A stretch of 64,000 nt of DNA, from contig OX393569.1 in assembly GCA_947652115.1 (NCBI GenBank), positions 19,438,270-19,502,269 of the forward strand. Direction: 5' to 3'. The notes beneath the pieces are model-generated. The model had not been told where the DNA came from. It was given only the letters and a program-made list of their open reading frames with translations, and made no database searches. Every line of letters starts with the position of its first letter. Position 1 is the stretch's first letter. Source of the DNA: Blastomussa wellsi (Eukaryota; Cnidaria; Anthozoa; Scleractinia; Plerogyridae). Shown here piece after piece: positions 8,991-20,148 of the stretch. Position numbers and translations under genes: made by a program.

Positions 8991-11287
8991 CTATGCATCT
9001 ACATCTACATTCTCCTTCAGGTAACGAAAAGCATTAGCAAAATCACTGACATCAAGCTCCAATGGATCAGCGATTACTTGTTCACATTTATTCCTCAACT
9101 CAGCACTCAAATAGTCATCGTTGTCAGCTAGCACATCTGAAAGCTCTGCAACTTCCTCTAGCTGTTCCTCTGTGACTTCCCATCCTTCAAAATAGTTATT
9201 TGTAATGAAGGTGACTTTCAATAAAAGCAATAAATCTTAATTTAGGAATGTGTCAAAAAGGTAAAAAAGAATAAATATTTGAATGAAAATAAAAACCTAC
9301 ATTTTTTGTGACCATAATAGATTGGGTCATAAAACATCAAGCTTTCCTAATTTTTAAATAGGACTTTGATTATTTTCCAGAAGCTTTCCATGTTCTACTG
9401 TTGGAGTCCACAAATTCTGAAAACAATAGCTGTTATGCAAGCAATTAATTCTTGCACACTTTCACAGGGTTTTGAGTTAAGGGACTGACTCACAAGTTGT
9501 GCAGTGCTCAAGCTGGACAACCGATTAAAAATAAAACCCTGATGAAAATCTACACAGATACCTACCACATTCCTCCAGTCCATATTTATCTGGAAAGCTG
9601 TAAATGTGGTTTGGAACTCCATCAGGTAGGAAAGTGTTTCTTTGCTCACGGATCCTGTGACTATTCCATACTACATCTATAAAGGTGTCCACTTCTCTTT
9701 GAACTATTGGTATCATCAGGTATGCCAAGAGAAGCCTGTCAAATAACAATGCATACAGCCTGAGTTCAGTTATGCTTGAAAACTCTTGTAAATGGACTTT
9801 TCTTGCACACTGTATGTATGTTCATTCAAAACCATGTTTAATCTCCTTTCTCATTTACATCAGGGCTCACCTTTAAAATTGCTCAAGCAATGTTTAATGT
9901 CAAGTAAAGTAATGTCTATATGTCTAGCTCGTTACCTGTGGATCTCATTTTGGGGATCATAATGACCTTGGTCTTTCAGTTGATTCAGGGGAAATTTGAA
10001 AAATTTTTCCAGCCTTTCATGGAGTTCTCTCCACCATCTTTCGATCTGTCATAGTTAAGTCAAGGTAACAAGTGAGTTTTACTGTTTACATCATCGCCAG
10101 CATGCAGTGCCTGCGGTATTGTTATAGATATATGCGGGCGCATGTTTTCATGCCATGTGAGTTTGTTTAAGTCACCAATCTTGTTGCCATGTTAGGGACT
10201 GGTCAATAAGTAGAGGGGGGGGGGGGGGGGCAGAAAGGGGGTGGGTCATCAGTTTTAAAAAAGGGGGTTATGCAGAAGAGAACTGAATGTGTGGATGTTC
10301 CCAGCTGGCCCTAGCAGACATGCTCTTACATAAATGGCACACATGTTTTCAGGAAATTTTTGTGCTTCCCTAATTAGATGTATAAATCAAGGAACCGTAG
10401 GGTTTGGAATTTCAGCAAGTTCGAATAGAGTTTCTCTTTCAGTTACCAAGCCCAAGATGGGGCATTTCAGCAAAAGGTAGAATTTAAATGCTGTGGTGTG
10501 AGAAAAACACTGCATGAAATAAAAAATACCCATACCTGATTAGAAGTTGATGGCCCATACATTACTGTTTCTACTGGATCCATGTCCCCATGATGCTGTC
10601 GGAGAAAGGCGTGCATGGTAGCCATCACTCCAGTTTCCGTTCCTTTATCCAGCCTTAGCTTGCTCGCGATCATCCTTGTTTTGTACAAGTACTCAAGGTA
10701 AAATCTACCAATTACATCTGGATTGCTATTGCTAGCCCAAACCTTTGCCCAAAGCATTTTCCGGCTGCAGGTGTCCATGCATCCATAACGGCAACAGGAA
10801 AAGTGCTATTTTGGTAGCCCATTAACTTATCGTGGCCATCAAGAGAATGAACCCAGTTTGGGCCGCGTGATGTGAAATTGCCTTTTGCCTTCTTCTTCTT
10901 AAATTGGGGAGCCCTTTCGGCGAGAGCATCGGGATCTACATTGTACATTACGGCGTATACAAGATCCCGTGGAACGTTAAGCTCATGAACCTGTCTAAGT
11001 TTTTTGTGCAACGCTCGGTAGCCAAGAAGTTTTCCCGGCCCTTCCAATTCTTTCTTTACTGCCTCTTGGACCTCGTCGACCTGAACGGTTCGGTCTGTGT
11101 ATTTGATGCCAAAGTACTCCAGTCTTCTGTCTAGCGTCCTTAAACTCCACGCATATTCACTAAAATCCCTTGAAACAAAGTCTAAAACTTCAATTCGACT
11201 AAGGTTCTGCTTCACATAACGATCCAACGCGTCTTTTAACTCCTCGTCTTCTTGCCAATCGTTGTTTCTGATGCGAGCAGCCGCCAT
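8991..11287 (-). pseudogene. DDE integrase-type transposase, 4 exons, one frameshift
   Basis: Exons read on the minus strand are 11287-10536, 10045-9936, 9759-9566 and 9184-8991, all with GT/AG borders and keeping frame. The sum is 1250 bp, one short of 417 codons. The missing base lies in exon 1 near 10785, where the frame must shift to continue from FPVAV into GCMDTCSRKMLW. The catalytic triad is visible: Asp in HSLDGHDK (about residue 150), Asp in LRLDKGTETG, and Glu in IERWWRELHERLE of exon 2. An N-terminal helical region with YRALHKKLRQ precedes it, as in IS3-like integrases. Exon 3 carries the conserved LPDGVPNHIY block and exon 4 an acidic C terminus. The start ATG at 11287 lies just inside the right TIR. 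The gene should supply the cut-and-paste recombinase, but this copy encodes a truncated protein unless the base loss is a sequencing error. Confidence 0.85.
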
Positions 11288-11305
11288 TTTGAATAGGGGC
11301 GCGAT

Positions 11306-11694
11306 CGCACCCGAAATGCATTCTGGTCTATGGCAACGCTAGGCCATGAGGTTTTTTTTTTTTTTTTTTTTTTTTTTGCTATGGCAATCATAGGCCATGG
11401 CCAATTTTGCTTTTATTTTACTTTGACTTTTTTTAAATTCCGTTTTTAATTGTTTTCGACAACAAATTAATTTTGAAATCATTTTGTTTTGATTTAGTTC
11501 CTAAAATAATTTACTTTGATTTAAAATTACTTTGATAAAATATTATTTTTATTATTTTGATTAAAAACAAAAAAAAATATAAAAATAAAGAAATAAAACA
11601 AAAAAGAAAAGCAAAAAATGGAATAAAATATAGATAAACAAAAAAAAATTGTTAAGACAATGGCGTTTTTGTTATGGCAATTCTAGGCACCATA
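11306..11694. repeat. Right terminal inverted repeat of the 6.6-kb transposon
   Basis: This is the reverse complement of 5097-5501, with a shorter homopolymer (T run about 11351-11377) accounting for most of the length difference. It holds the same three TGGCCTAnnnTTGCCATA motifs. The inner edge is 19 bp from the transposase start codon. Confidence 0.9.
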
Positions 11695-11705
11695 CAGCTG
11701 AACTT

Positions 11706-11905
11706 TTCAATACAGCTATTTCAGCTATTTTCCCGATAACTGTGAGTCTGTGATGCTTCCAGCAGTTTAGAATGCTTCTGACTTTATCTAATTGTTCTTT
11801 GTAGTTCAGTTTTGTAGTTGTTTCCGGGTCGACTGGCATCCATACGCCCAAGGCTTTAACTTCATTTTTTGGCCATTTAAAGTTCCTTCCCGGAAGCACT
11901 ATTTA
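11706..11905 (-). pseudogene. LINE reverse transcriptase fragment
   Basis: On the minus strand the translation reads KALGVWMPVDPETT, then KLNYKEQLDKVRSILNCWKH, then RLTVIGKI. This is the familiar segment after the catalytic core of LINE reverse transcriptases found in many coral retrotransposons (L1/CR1-like). Only about 65 residues survive, and the fragment stops where the transposon TIR begins. Confidence 0.75.
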
Positions 11906-12165
11906 TTGGTCTTTTGCAATGTTGGATCCGATCCAAAGGGCTTAGGTTTTTTTATCCTTTTTATACTTGTAACTTACTTCTCCGTTTTCTCTTTATTTTC
12001 TTTTGCACTTTCTGTATTCTTTTTTCAATCATTGCATATGTGTACTTGTGTGAATTACATTGGTTCGTCGCAACAACGACTCAAAATATCGTGACGGATT
12101 CCATTTTCCAGCTTTTACTGTGAAAATTAGAGCTGATGTAACAAAATGACAAGGAAATTGCGTTC

Positions 12166-12184
12166 GACAGACAGACAGACAGAC
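12166..12184. repeat. (GACA)n microsatellite
   Basis: About four and a half uninterrupted GACA units. Confidence 0.8.
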
Positions 12185-12477
12185 ATGTTTTATTTGGAGT
12201 CTTATACAATTAATAGTATTTGGACTATGGATTCCAAATAAGTTATTAATTGATTAATTCCTAGAGTATTTACTTTTTGCCGTCTTCCCCTTTCCTTGTT
12301 TCAAAGCATTCAAATATATGTTTTGCTATTAGTTTTTGTATGCCAGGGATGGACATGAAGGCGTCCATCCCTGGCATGGGTACCGCATCAATGGCGGATA
12401 AAGGGGGAGGTCGAGGGGGGTGGGTGGGGGTGCGGGTGGTTCGGACCCCCATTTCGAAACCGACTTTTTTTCTTTTT

Positions 12478-12850
12478 AAGATAAGATGAGATAACTTTAT
12501 TTATTCACTGCATTTCCATCAGCTTATTTATGGTAATCAACTACCTATCTTCATAGCTACAAAAAAGGTATAAAATACAAAAGAATAAAAACTGCTCTTC
12601 ATGGAGGCCGTGTTCAAAAATTATACTTAAAAATTTCGCTTAAGAATTATAATAAAAAAAATTATAATAAAACTGTGGCGACTTAGTTTTGTCTTAAACT
12701 CGCTTAAGGAAGTCGCTTGTCTTAATTCTGTGGGTAAGTTGTTCCACAACTGAGCTCCACTGTATGAAAAACTTCTCCCCAGGTAATCAGTGCGAGGTTG
12801 TGGAAGAACTAGTTTGTTTCCGGTATTCCCCAAACGATAAGCACCCGTAT
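12478..12850 (-). pseudogene. LINE 3' end: C-terminal coding piece plus tail
   Basis: On the minus strand from about 12833 the translation includes SGAQLWNNLPTELRQ and SLSEFKTKLSRH, the usual C-terminal end of CR1/RTE-type LINE ORF2. It is followed by a stop, a non-coding stretch, and a tail with AATAAAGTTATC and a short ATCTT-type repeat at 12478-12495. The 5' portion of the element is missing. Confidence 0.8.
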
Positions 12851-14491
12851 TGTCGCGATAAACGAATTTTGCTCATAATATTCTGGTGTCATCCCATGTA
12901 ATCTTTGATGACAGAGTTTACGCCACCCTAATGCCCGGAATACCTCATCTACTATTTACTACTTGTTTGACGCTAAAATTCTCGCATCGACAGGATCGTC
13001 TATTATTACTCAACTTTGGACCCCCCCCCCCCTCCCTCTATCAAAAATTCCTGGATCCGCCCCTGCGTCTTCATCACGCCTCTGCGGTGAAACGAAACGA
13101 AATCACCGAAGCAAGCAAAACCATTATTGGAAGTTTAAAATGCTATTGACGCTATTTATTGAGGCAAACCGGGGTGTTTTTCAGTCAAGCTGGAGAGCAC
13201 CTAATGTTAAAATTTGTTTACAATTGCAGGGTAATAGCCCGTTTATTTAATTCAGTTATATTTCGCGTCAAATGTAATTGATTGTAATATAGTGATTACA
13301 TGACCTTTTTAAATCGGAGCATGTATCCTGTCGTTCGCTGGACGAGTAAAATCACGATAGCTAAGCCTGATTTTGTATTGACTACTGGAGAGCCATATAA
13401 CCGTGATCTAGTAGGCAGATCGACATATTAACAAATGTTACACCCAGCCTGAATCGCGCTCTGCCTATTTAGGGTTAGGTTTCGCTCGTTTCGTTCTTTT
13501 GGGATTAAGTGTATGAATCGATTCCACTAGCTATTGCCGACATTGTCAATGTTGCTTTTTTTGACATGTTTTAATGATATTTTGTCTCACATATTTTTCT
13601 TTCTTTTTGTACAACACACCTTGATGGGGAAAGTCATATAATGCAAATCGTAAGAAAAGCAAACTAAAGGTGCCGGTTTCGGTAACGGCTGGCAGGAATT
13701 AATGCTTGCCCGCAAATTTCAATTTCTGCTTGCTATATATCGCATGTTCTTAACTTATACCAGATTCACTCCAAAGCTTAAACACGCTTAAAAGCTGTTT
13801 AGTTAAACACGGTTTAAAATTGTTTTGTTCATAAAAGTTACCAATTGATGATTATTGACTTCAAATTTGGCACAATGAAAGAACTCATCAGAACTTACTT
13901 GAATCCTATGTAAAATTCAGTCTTTCAGTCCTCTGTTGCTTATTTTCATTTTGTCTAACCTGGTTCAACTAAGCAAGTTTTTTGTTGGTGTGAATGGGGT
14001 ATTATAGTAAGCAAAGAGTACAAAGGCGATGACAAGCGAGCTAGGACACATTGTTGTCGACACGCCCGCGCGCGCAACATTATTGCGGGCACATTTTGTG
14101 TCCGAGACGCAAAAAATGTCTCTGATCTTATTTAGAAACATATTTGCTTTGTCCGCAAGAAATGTGTCCATCGTTTGATATTCGACAGTCAGTACTCATT
14201 TCATTGTTTTTTTACCTGAGAATTATTTTCCCACAGCAACTGAAAAAATAATGAGGTTTGGACGAAATGATGCCATGGGTGGTACGTCTTCTTCACAGCT
14301 GATAGTAACAGACTGAAAAGCACAAATATTTTAAAAGTTGTTAGCTAGTGTGTGTTCGTGACACTCGGTATGTCATAGTGGAGTCGTAATATATACAGTG
14401 TCACTCAGGTAAACAAGGTCTAAGGGTCACAGCCCGGAGACGGAAAAGACACAAAGGGGTACGGAACAGGTCACTTCGCAGAACTTCAACC
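12851..14491. other. Intergenic stretch upstream of the sulfotransferase
   Basis: No conserved domain is seen in any frame. A C run occurs at 13020-13032. TATATAC at about 14391 lies roughly 100 bp upstream of the sulfotransferase ATG and could be part of its promoter; this is weak. Confidence 0.4.
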
Positions 14492-15226
14492 ATGAAGATC
14501 ATTTGCGCAGGATACGCAAAAACGGGTACTAAATCAATCGCTAAAGCCTTGCGGCACCTTGGATTCACGGTATTTGACTGGGAAGAACAAGCCTTTGACT
14601 TTCTAGATCACTGGGTCAATGTTTTCCAAAGTGGCACCAAGCCAGATGTGATGCAAGTCTATCAGAATGCTGATGCAGCCGTGGACATGCCCGGGTTCTG
14701 GTTCTATGAGGAAATACTGGAAGCTTTTCCTGACTGCAAAGTGATTCTAAGCGAACGAGACGAAGATTCGTGGGTGAAAAGTTTTGTGAATCAAATGGAA
14801 TCGGTGTATGCTGCACGATCTGTCGTGGCGTCCATACTGTCGTCAACAGCGACGAAAATGGAATATCTCCTGGACTGTTATGGAGATGCTGCCTTTGGCT
14901 CCAGTAACCCCAAGTCCACCTTTGTTTTCAGAAAGCGATATCGCATCCACAACCACCGTGTAAAGTCGACTGTCCCCTCTGACAAGCTCTTGGTGTACAA
15001 CGTAAAACAAGGATGGAAACCGTTGTGTGATTTCTTGGAGTGCGACATCCCGACTGTTGCCTTCCCACATGAAAATATCAAGGCTGGAATGGTTGAGGCA
15101 CTCCCTTTGACTAGATGTGGCCAGCAAATAAAATGGGAAATTCAGAAAAGTGCTTTTGCAATCGGTTCAGTGCTTGTAATAATTGTGGCAATATTCCTGA
15201 CGGTCTGTTTTCAAGTGTATTTTTGA
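14492..15226 (+). CDS. Membrane-tailed sulfotransferase family protein
   Basis: An intronless gene for 244 residues. It begins almost directly with the PAPS-binding loop (AGYAKTGTKS, residues 6-15), followed by the ILSERDEDSWVKS stretch that resembles the second nucleotide-contact region, and by a late W-K-P-L block (VKQGWKPLCDFLE). This layout matches the P-loop sulfotransferase family that includes many small invertebrate proteins (Sulfotransfer_4 type). The last ~30 residues form one hydrophobic segment (SAFAIGSVLVIIVAIFLTV), so the protein is probably tail-anchored. The substrate is unknown. The ATG at 14492 (ACCATGA) is the natural start because the P loop follows at once. Lack of introns next to intron-rich genes suggests a retrocopy or an old intronless family. 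SLC35B3, a PAPS transporter, lies 36 kb away. Confidence 0.8.
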   Translation: MKIICAGYAKTGTKSIAKALRHLGFTVFDWEEQAFDFLDHWVNVFQSGTKPDVMQVYQNADAAVDMPGFWFYEEILEAFPDCKVILSERDEDSWVKSFVNQMESVYAARSVVASILSSTATKMEYLLDCYGDAAFGSSNPKSTFVFRKRYRIHNHRVKSTVPSDKLLVYNVKQGWKPLCDFLECDIPTVAFPHENIKAGMVEALPLTRCGQQIKWEIQKSAFAIGSVLVIIVAIFLTVCFQVYF

Positions 15227-17620
15227 TCAATATATAACCATTACAAAACCGAATTTCTGATTTGTGTATTTTCTATACCTTCCACGGAAAATGGAACCCC
15301 TTTCTCGTACTTAGAAAACACCGAAAACACTCATATGAATCAGCAATTAGGGACGTCTAGCTAATTGGTGGAAATGAAATCCCCATGCAGCTATCATCTA
15401 TATACCTTCAACCTGAAAATGGCACTGCCCCCGTGGGCCGGCGGAGCCGGGAGGAACCGAGTTGCAGTAGGATCCCCCGTCATTTACAGTGTACAGTAAT
15501 CTCATGATTACGGCCACTTTATTTGGTTAAAACAAAGGCTTAGTGCAGTGAGTCATTTTCTCTTTTAAAGAACCTCTTTAATGCGACCACCCCGCCTATT
15601 AAAGGAACTAAATAGACTGCAAAAACCGTGTACGAAGATCCTGCTTGATTGAACGTTGGATCTCGCAGGAGATCTAATCAGCCAAACTTGAAAAATTAAT
15701 AAACGATGATAAGTCAAAGACTTCTGCAAGGCTGAAACAACGTGATATATTTTGAACAATATTTCGGCTGGCCAGACCAGTATACATGACGGGGAAATGG
15801 GGTCCGTCGTATTGCTTTTGGGTTCAAAATTTACTCGCTCGGTATTTTTTTGGGTCAAGAGATCTGTCACGTATTTTTTAGGTATATTTTTAGGTCTTGA
15901 AAAATGCGCGTATTTTTCTTGGGTCACATCTCCGAGCGAAATTGGTGTTGCGATGGGTGGATCAGAAAAATATTCATTCGAATTTTTAGCAACGCGCAAA
16001 ATCATGCATTAGAAGAGTCGGTTTGATTGGTTAAATCCGTTTTGAGGTATTTAAGTCTTGTATTTTTCTGGTATTTTTGGGGTTGTAAAATTTCAGGCTT
16101 TTGGGGGAGGGGGGGTGGGTTGCAATAAGAAGCTCCGTCGGATTTCCCCGTCATTTATAATGCGAGTATCCTCCTCCGGGCAGCCCTTTTAATACGGCCA
16201 GATTTTGTGGCCCGTTGATAACCGGAGTAGGCGGATTAAAATGTTTTCAAACTGCATATCTCAAGTACATCAAGGCCTGGTTCTTAGACCTTCGACATAT
16301 TTTCTGGCAATCGCACTTTGGAGTGTGGTAATGGCGTAAAAAACGCCCAAATGTTTTAGGATAATCAAACGATCAATTTTTAAATTAATATTCAGGTCAC
16401 GTGATTGGCCACGCCCCATAGTTTGAGAAAACCATTGTTATCGATTCCCACCACTTGCCGCATTGAAAGATTAGGTTTTATTACATGAAACCAATTACCC
16501 TGAGAAAGCGTTACGAAATCCGCTCGGAATGGAACAAAACGTTTAATAGGACAAGAGTTATTTGCTGTTTTTGACTAGCTAGTGCCAGTCCCTCTCCAGT
16601 ATTTAATAAATCCACTAATAAGACATTAAATAGTTTCCCGTCATTCCGACTGGTTTTTCAAAGAAAGTACCAGTAGCTATTGCTCTGATGTTGCGTTGGT
16701 TCCCCGGTTGATCACTAACTTGTGGGCATTTCTAGTTCTTAAAGTTTTACGAAATTGGGTGTGGTTAGTCACGTAATGGAAATATGATATATACTACTTC
16801 ATAGTTTTTCACGGTTTTCGGTCACGATTTAACTTAAATTTCAATTTTATTGCCTTTCTGTTAGACCATCACATCTCAAATAATAGGAGAACAAGGCCTT
16901 AATTAATATACTTGAGTGTCCGGACTTGGACTTGGACTTGGACGGGTTGGGCCTCACAATGGCGCGGATTCGAGTAGTTATTTTCATCCTATTTTCCCAG
17001 TGCAAAAACAGGCCAATCCCAGTTCCCATTTTACCCCTCAGGACCCTCAATAAAATATAACATCATTGGTAAACCGGCTTGTCAGCCACACCTTTGTTAT
17101 GCATGCGTTTCAGAGACTGAAAAACTTGCTAAAGGCAATTTTACAGTTCTAGTAACATAACCTGCAGCAATGCAATAAGCTTACGCTCCATCATACAAAT
17201 TCAATAATTGTGATGGCATGCAGAATGGCGGAGGCTGACTACCTGCTAGGGCCCGTTAACAATTGGAATATGAGCGCTCAAGATTTATTTCACGCGATAG
17301 GCCAATTAAGCGTCTACTATTATGTTTAACGAGCGCTGATGTGAAGCTTATGTGAAGTGTAACTTTACGAGTTTACTCTCCTTTTCTTCTTTATGTGGTT
17401 GGCGAATATTAAAAGCTTCACGTTTAGAATACATCCCTCCATATTTTTGAAAGAATTTTTCCGTAGGCTGCGTCTGAAAGCTATTCAAAAGTGTGATTTC
17501 ATTTTATGTTTTCGTTAGGAACTGCGCGGGTAAGTGCACGCGTTTGTTCAAAATTCAGTAAGCGTGCACAGTTGAAACTCAGAGAAATGGAAGTACAACG
17601 CCTAAACGTTGTGCTATAAA
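15227..17620. other. Intergenic stretch after the sulfotransferase
   Basis: I see no gene. A short GGACTT repeat (about 4 units) lies near 16920-16940. The segment around 15770-16140 contains G-rich and repeated TATTTTT...GGGTC phrases typical of decayed coral repeats. Confidence 0.4.
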
Positions 17621-17792
17621 ACAAATGGTAAACGCCATGGCGTACACTATTGAGTTATGAATGCACTTGGGAGGTTTGCTAAGCACTCAAGAAGGCTATC
17701 GCCTCGCGCGACTCTTACGCTTCTTTCGTGCTTAGCAACCCCCCGCGTGCATCCATAACTCAATAGTGTACGCCATGGCGTTTACCATTTGT
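17621..17792. repeat. 172-bp fold-back element
   Basis: The left arm starts ACAAATGGTAAACGCCATGG and continues about 45 bp. Its complement ends the element (CCATGGCGTTTACCATTTGT). The interior arms around GAGGTTTGCTAAGCAC and GTGCTTAGCAACC also pair loosely, so nearly the whole element can fold. It is non-coding. Confidence 0.85.
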
Positions 17793-17942
17793 TAATTAAC
17801 AGACACTGAAAACACTTCAAAAACGCGAAGCCGCCGCAATTTCGTTGGAAACCGTTTAATACTCCCGTTGTATTACAGAATATAGTGAGTAAGGTAGGCA
17901 ATCATAGAATAGCTTTTGTGATCGAACACTGGAAGATTTTAC

Positions 17943-18132
17943 CAATAGACCATTTCCGAGTTCTCTTTTGCCTCAGGGCCAAAACGAGTCTAAGTGCGAA
18001 ACCATTCATATGAAAATGTGTTTTACCTGCATCTTCATTCTCATGCAAAACAAACTTATTTCCATATGAATAGTTTCGCACTTGGACTCGTTTTGAAACT
18101 GAGGGAAAAGGGAACTCGGAAATGGCCTATTG
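17943..18132. repeat. MITE family with CAATAGGCCATTTCCGAG ends, copy 1
   Basis: This is a 190-bp palindromic element; both arms carry the CATTCATATGAAAATG / TTCATATGAA-type core and the CGAGTCTAAGTGCGAAAC block in inverse order. A second copy is at 19560-19748. Frames through it are spurious. Confidence 0.85.
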
Positions 18133-18933
18133 CCTGATTTCATACGGGGGGGACTGGGTCCAAGTCTGTATATTATAGGCTTATTCAAAACAAGACCCAC
18201 CTACTCAGAAAGAGCACACCGAGATTTACAAGATCCTCCAGTTTGGTGCTTATTTGTTTAACATTGAACGAGATACAGCTAACCAAAAATTTACTGGCAT
18301 GACAATCCATACATTTCTTAGTAAATTTTCAAGTTTTTGAATGGCTATATCTCCTTCAATACTGGCCTGATTAACACCAACCTTACGGATTTTGTAATGC
18401 GCGGTGTGCATTTTCTGACTATGTGGGTCTTATGTTGAATAATCCCATAATATACGGCTTTCGTTACCAGTCCCCCCGTCTGAAATCGGGCAATGATAAT
18501 CCCGTAGTAGATGATATGTCTTCCTAAATTTCAAAGGTAGTTCACACTTCTCCAAATTGTTCGCTTTTTAAGTCCACTTTATTTGGCCACAAATATATAA
18601 GGTTTGTTAGACGCGGCACAATACATATTCTGTCGACACTGCGGAAAAACGCGAGCATGTGAACATTTTGGCAATTTTTAAGGAAACCGTAATTAAATGC
18701 ACCGAGTCGAATGGTACAATCTAAATGACAATTAATTGCAATCGTGACGTCATTAGGGCGTCATTCTCGATGGTTAACCGTTGCGTTAATCGTGACAAAT
18801 AGTCAAAATTTGTCTCAGAAACTTTGGATTAAGGTTAAGATTTATACTAGTATGGCCTCACTTGCTGACGATGATCAACTCGAGAAATCGTGACGTCATG
18901 CGTGTGCGCGGTTCGTTTTTCCGCGGTGTCATG

Positions 18934-19126
18934 CTGCCTCGTCCCCAGGCGACGGTTGGTCAAGGCAGTAAGGCGGGAAATCAGGGAGCGCGGGGGTTGA
19001 CGGTTAGGTTGTACTCCACCTTTCCGTTCGCATCAGTCCCACAACGCCATGCGAACCAAACAAATCATTCCCAAAACGCAAAGCGCACCCCGTACGACCG
19101 AGGAGCGACGCCTGGGGACGATGCAG
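18934..19126. repeat. MITE with CTGCCTCGTCCCCAGG ends, copy 1
   Basis: The left end CTGCCTCGTCCCCAGGCG is mirrored by CGCCTGGGGACGATGCAG on the right. The GC-rich interior is shared in part with the second copy at 47063-47215 (AACGCCAnGCGAA and TTTTGCG phrases). Confidence 0.75.
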
Positions 19127-19559
19127 ATACATAGCCCTTGGAGACCCAGGGGCTAGAAGTCGGCATCACGTCATCTCCCCTCGGGGAAGCTCCGCCGCGA
19201 GGTCCAAATCTTAACCTATGATAAACCGGTTTGACACTGACCATCACTTGTTGTTTTTTCCACTGAATAACCCGCTAGATCTGTTCGAGATATTTTGAAA
19301 GGACATAAATGGCAGTTTTCCCTGCCTATTTGAAAAACCCAACTCGTGAAAGCTCCTTTCTTTTATATGCATCCAGCCTGAAAAAGGCACCTCTTTCTGA
19401 TGGAGCCTCCCCGTATAAGTCCAATATTTTATAAGGAGTACACCCCACGGGCATCATCCAGATGTTTTGTCCCTGGGATCCAAAGATGGGTGCATAAAAA
19501 TGGAAGAAACAGTAATCTTAAACAGGTTAAGCAGTATCATTCAGTTTTAGAGCAATTTT

Positions 19560-19748
19560 CAATAGGCCATTTCCGAGTTCTGATTTGCCTTAGCGTCCAA
19601 ACGAGTCTAAGTGCGAAACCATTCATATGAAAGTGTTTTACCTACATCTTCATTCTCATGCAAAACGAGCTCATATTTCATATGAATAGTTTCGCACTTA
19701 GACTCGTTTTGAAACTGAGGGAAAAGAGAACTCGGAAATGGCCTATTG
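19560..19748. repeat. MITE family with CAATAGGCCATTTCCGAG ends, copy 2
   Basis: It is nearly identical to 17943-18132 in length, arms and centre. Two copies within 1.6 kb suggest a local burst or duplication. Confidence 0.85.
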
Positions 19749-19998
19749 TGTGGTCGCACCAAAACAAAGCAATCACTCTAGCCAATCACAAAGGACACGG
19801 GCACTCCAATGAACCAATCACAACGCAAGGTTCGAAGCGCGGGAAAACGTGCGCGATCACGTCAAGATTGGTCTTAGTTTACTTCTGATTGGATGTGAAA
19901 TGGCGCGAGCTTTTTAAACCAATCACTGACCACAGCAATGCAAACATCACAAGTAAATCTTCTTTCACCACTCTTAATCTATAATAGCTGCTGCAGGC

Positions 19999-20148
19999 AT
20001 GTACTAAAACCAGGAACACCAGAACACCGGAACACCCCAAAACACGGAAGACCAGAATTTTTAGAAATTTATTGGCATTTTATGGTATTGTTGGTATTCC
20101 GGTGTTCCGTGTTTTGTGGTGTTCTGGTGGTCCTGGTTTTAATACATG
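19999..20148. repeat. Fold-back MITE rich in GAACACC
   Basis: The left arm CATGTACTAAAACCAGGAAC pairs with the right arm ending CCTGGTTTTAATACATG. Within each arm short GAACACC/GGTGTTC units repeat three to four times. Confidence 0.8.

Larger units (their letters stand above)
5097..11694. mobile_element. 6.6-kb DNA transposon with long TIRs, alpha-kinase gene and integrase-like transposase
   Basis: The element is bounded by inverted repeats of 405 and 389 bp (5097-5501 and 11306-11694). Inside are two convergent genes: an alpha-kinase on the plus strand (5548-6849) and a four-exon DDE integrase-type transposase on the minus strand (11287-8991). Each start codon lies within about 50 bp of its TIR, so both genes use near-identical TIR sequence as their upstream region. 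The transposase resembles the eukaryotic IS3-like (IS3EU) group; that name is recalled, not searched. The exact ends are uncertain. The flanks offer only a TA dinucleotide at either side of TGGTGGCCTAG / CTAGGCACCA as a possible target duplication. It sits beside a LINE fragment at 11706. A short LINE tail is nested inside at 8245. Confidence 0.85.

Noticed and set aside
5091..11700. A 6-bp or longer target duplication around the large transposon
   Set aside because: The flanking TATGGTG and CACCATA are inverted, so they belong to the TIR; beyond them only a TA dinucleotide matches, which is too little to claim.
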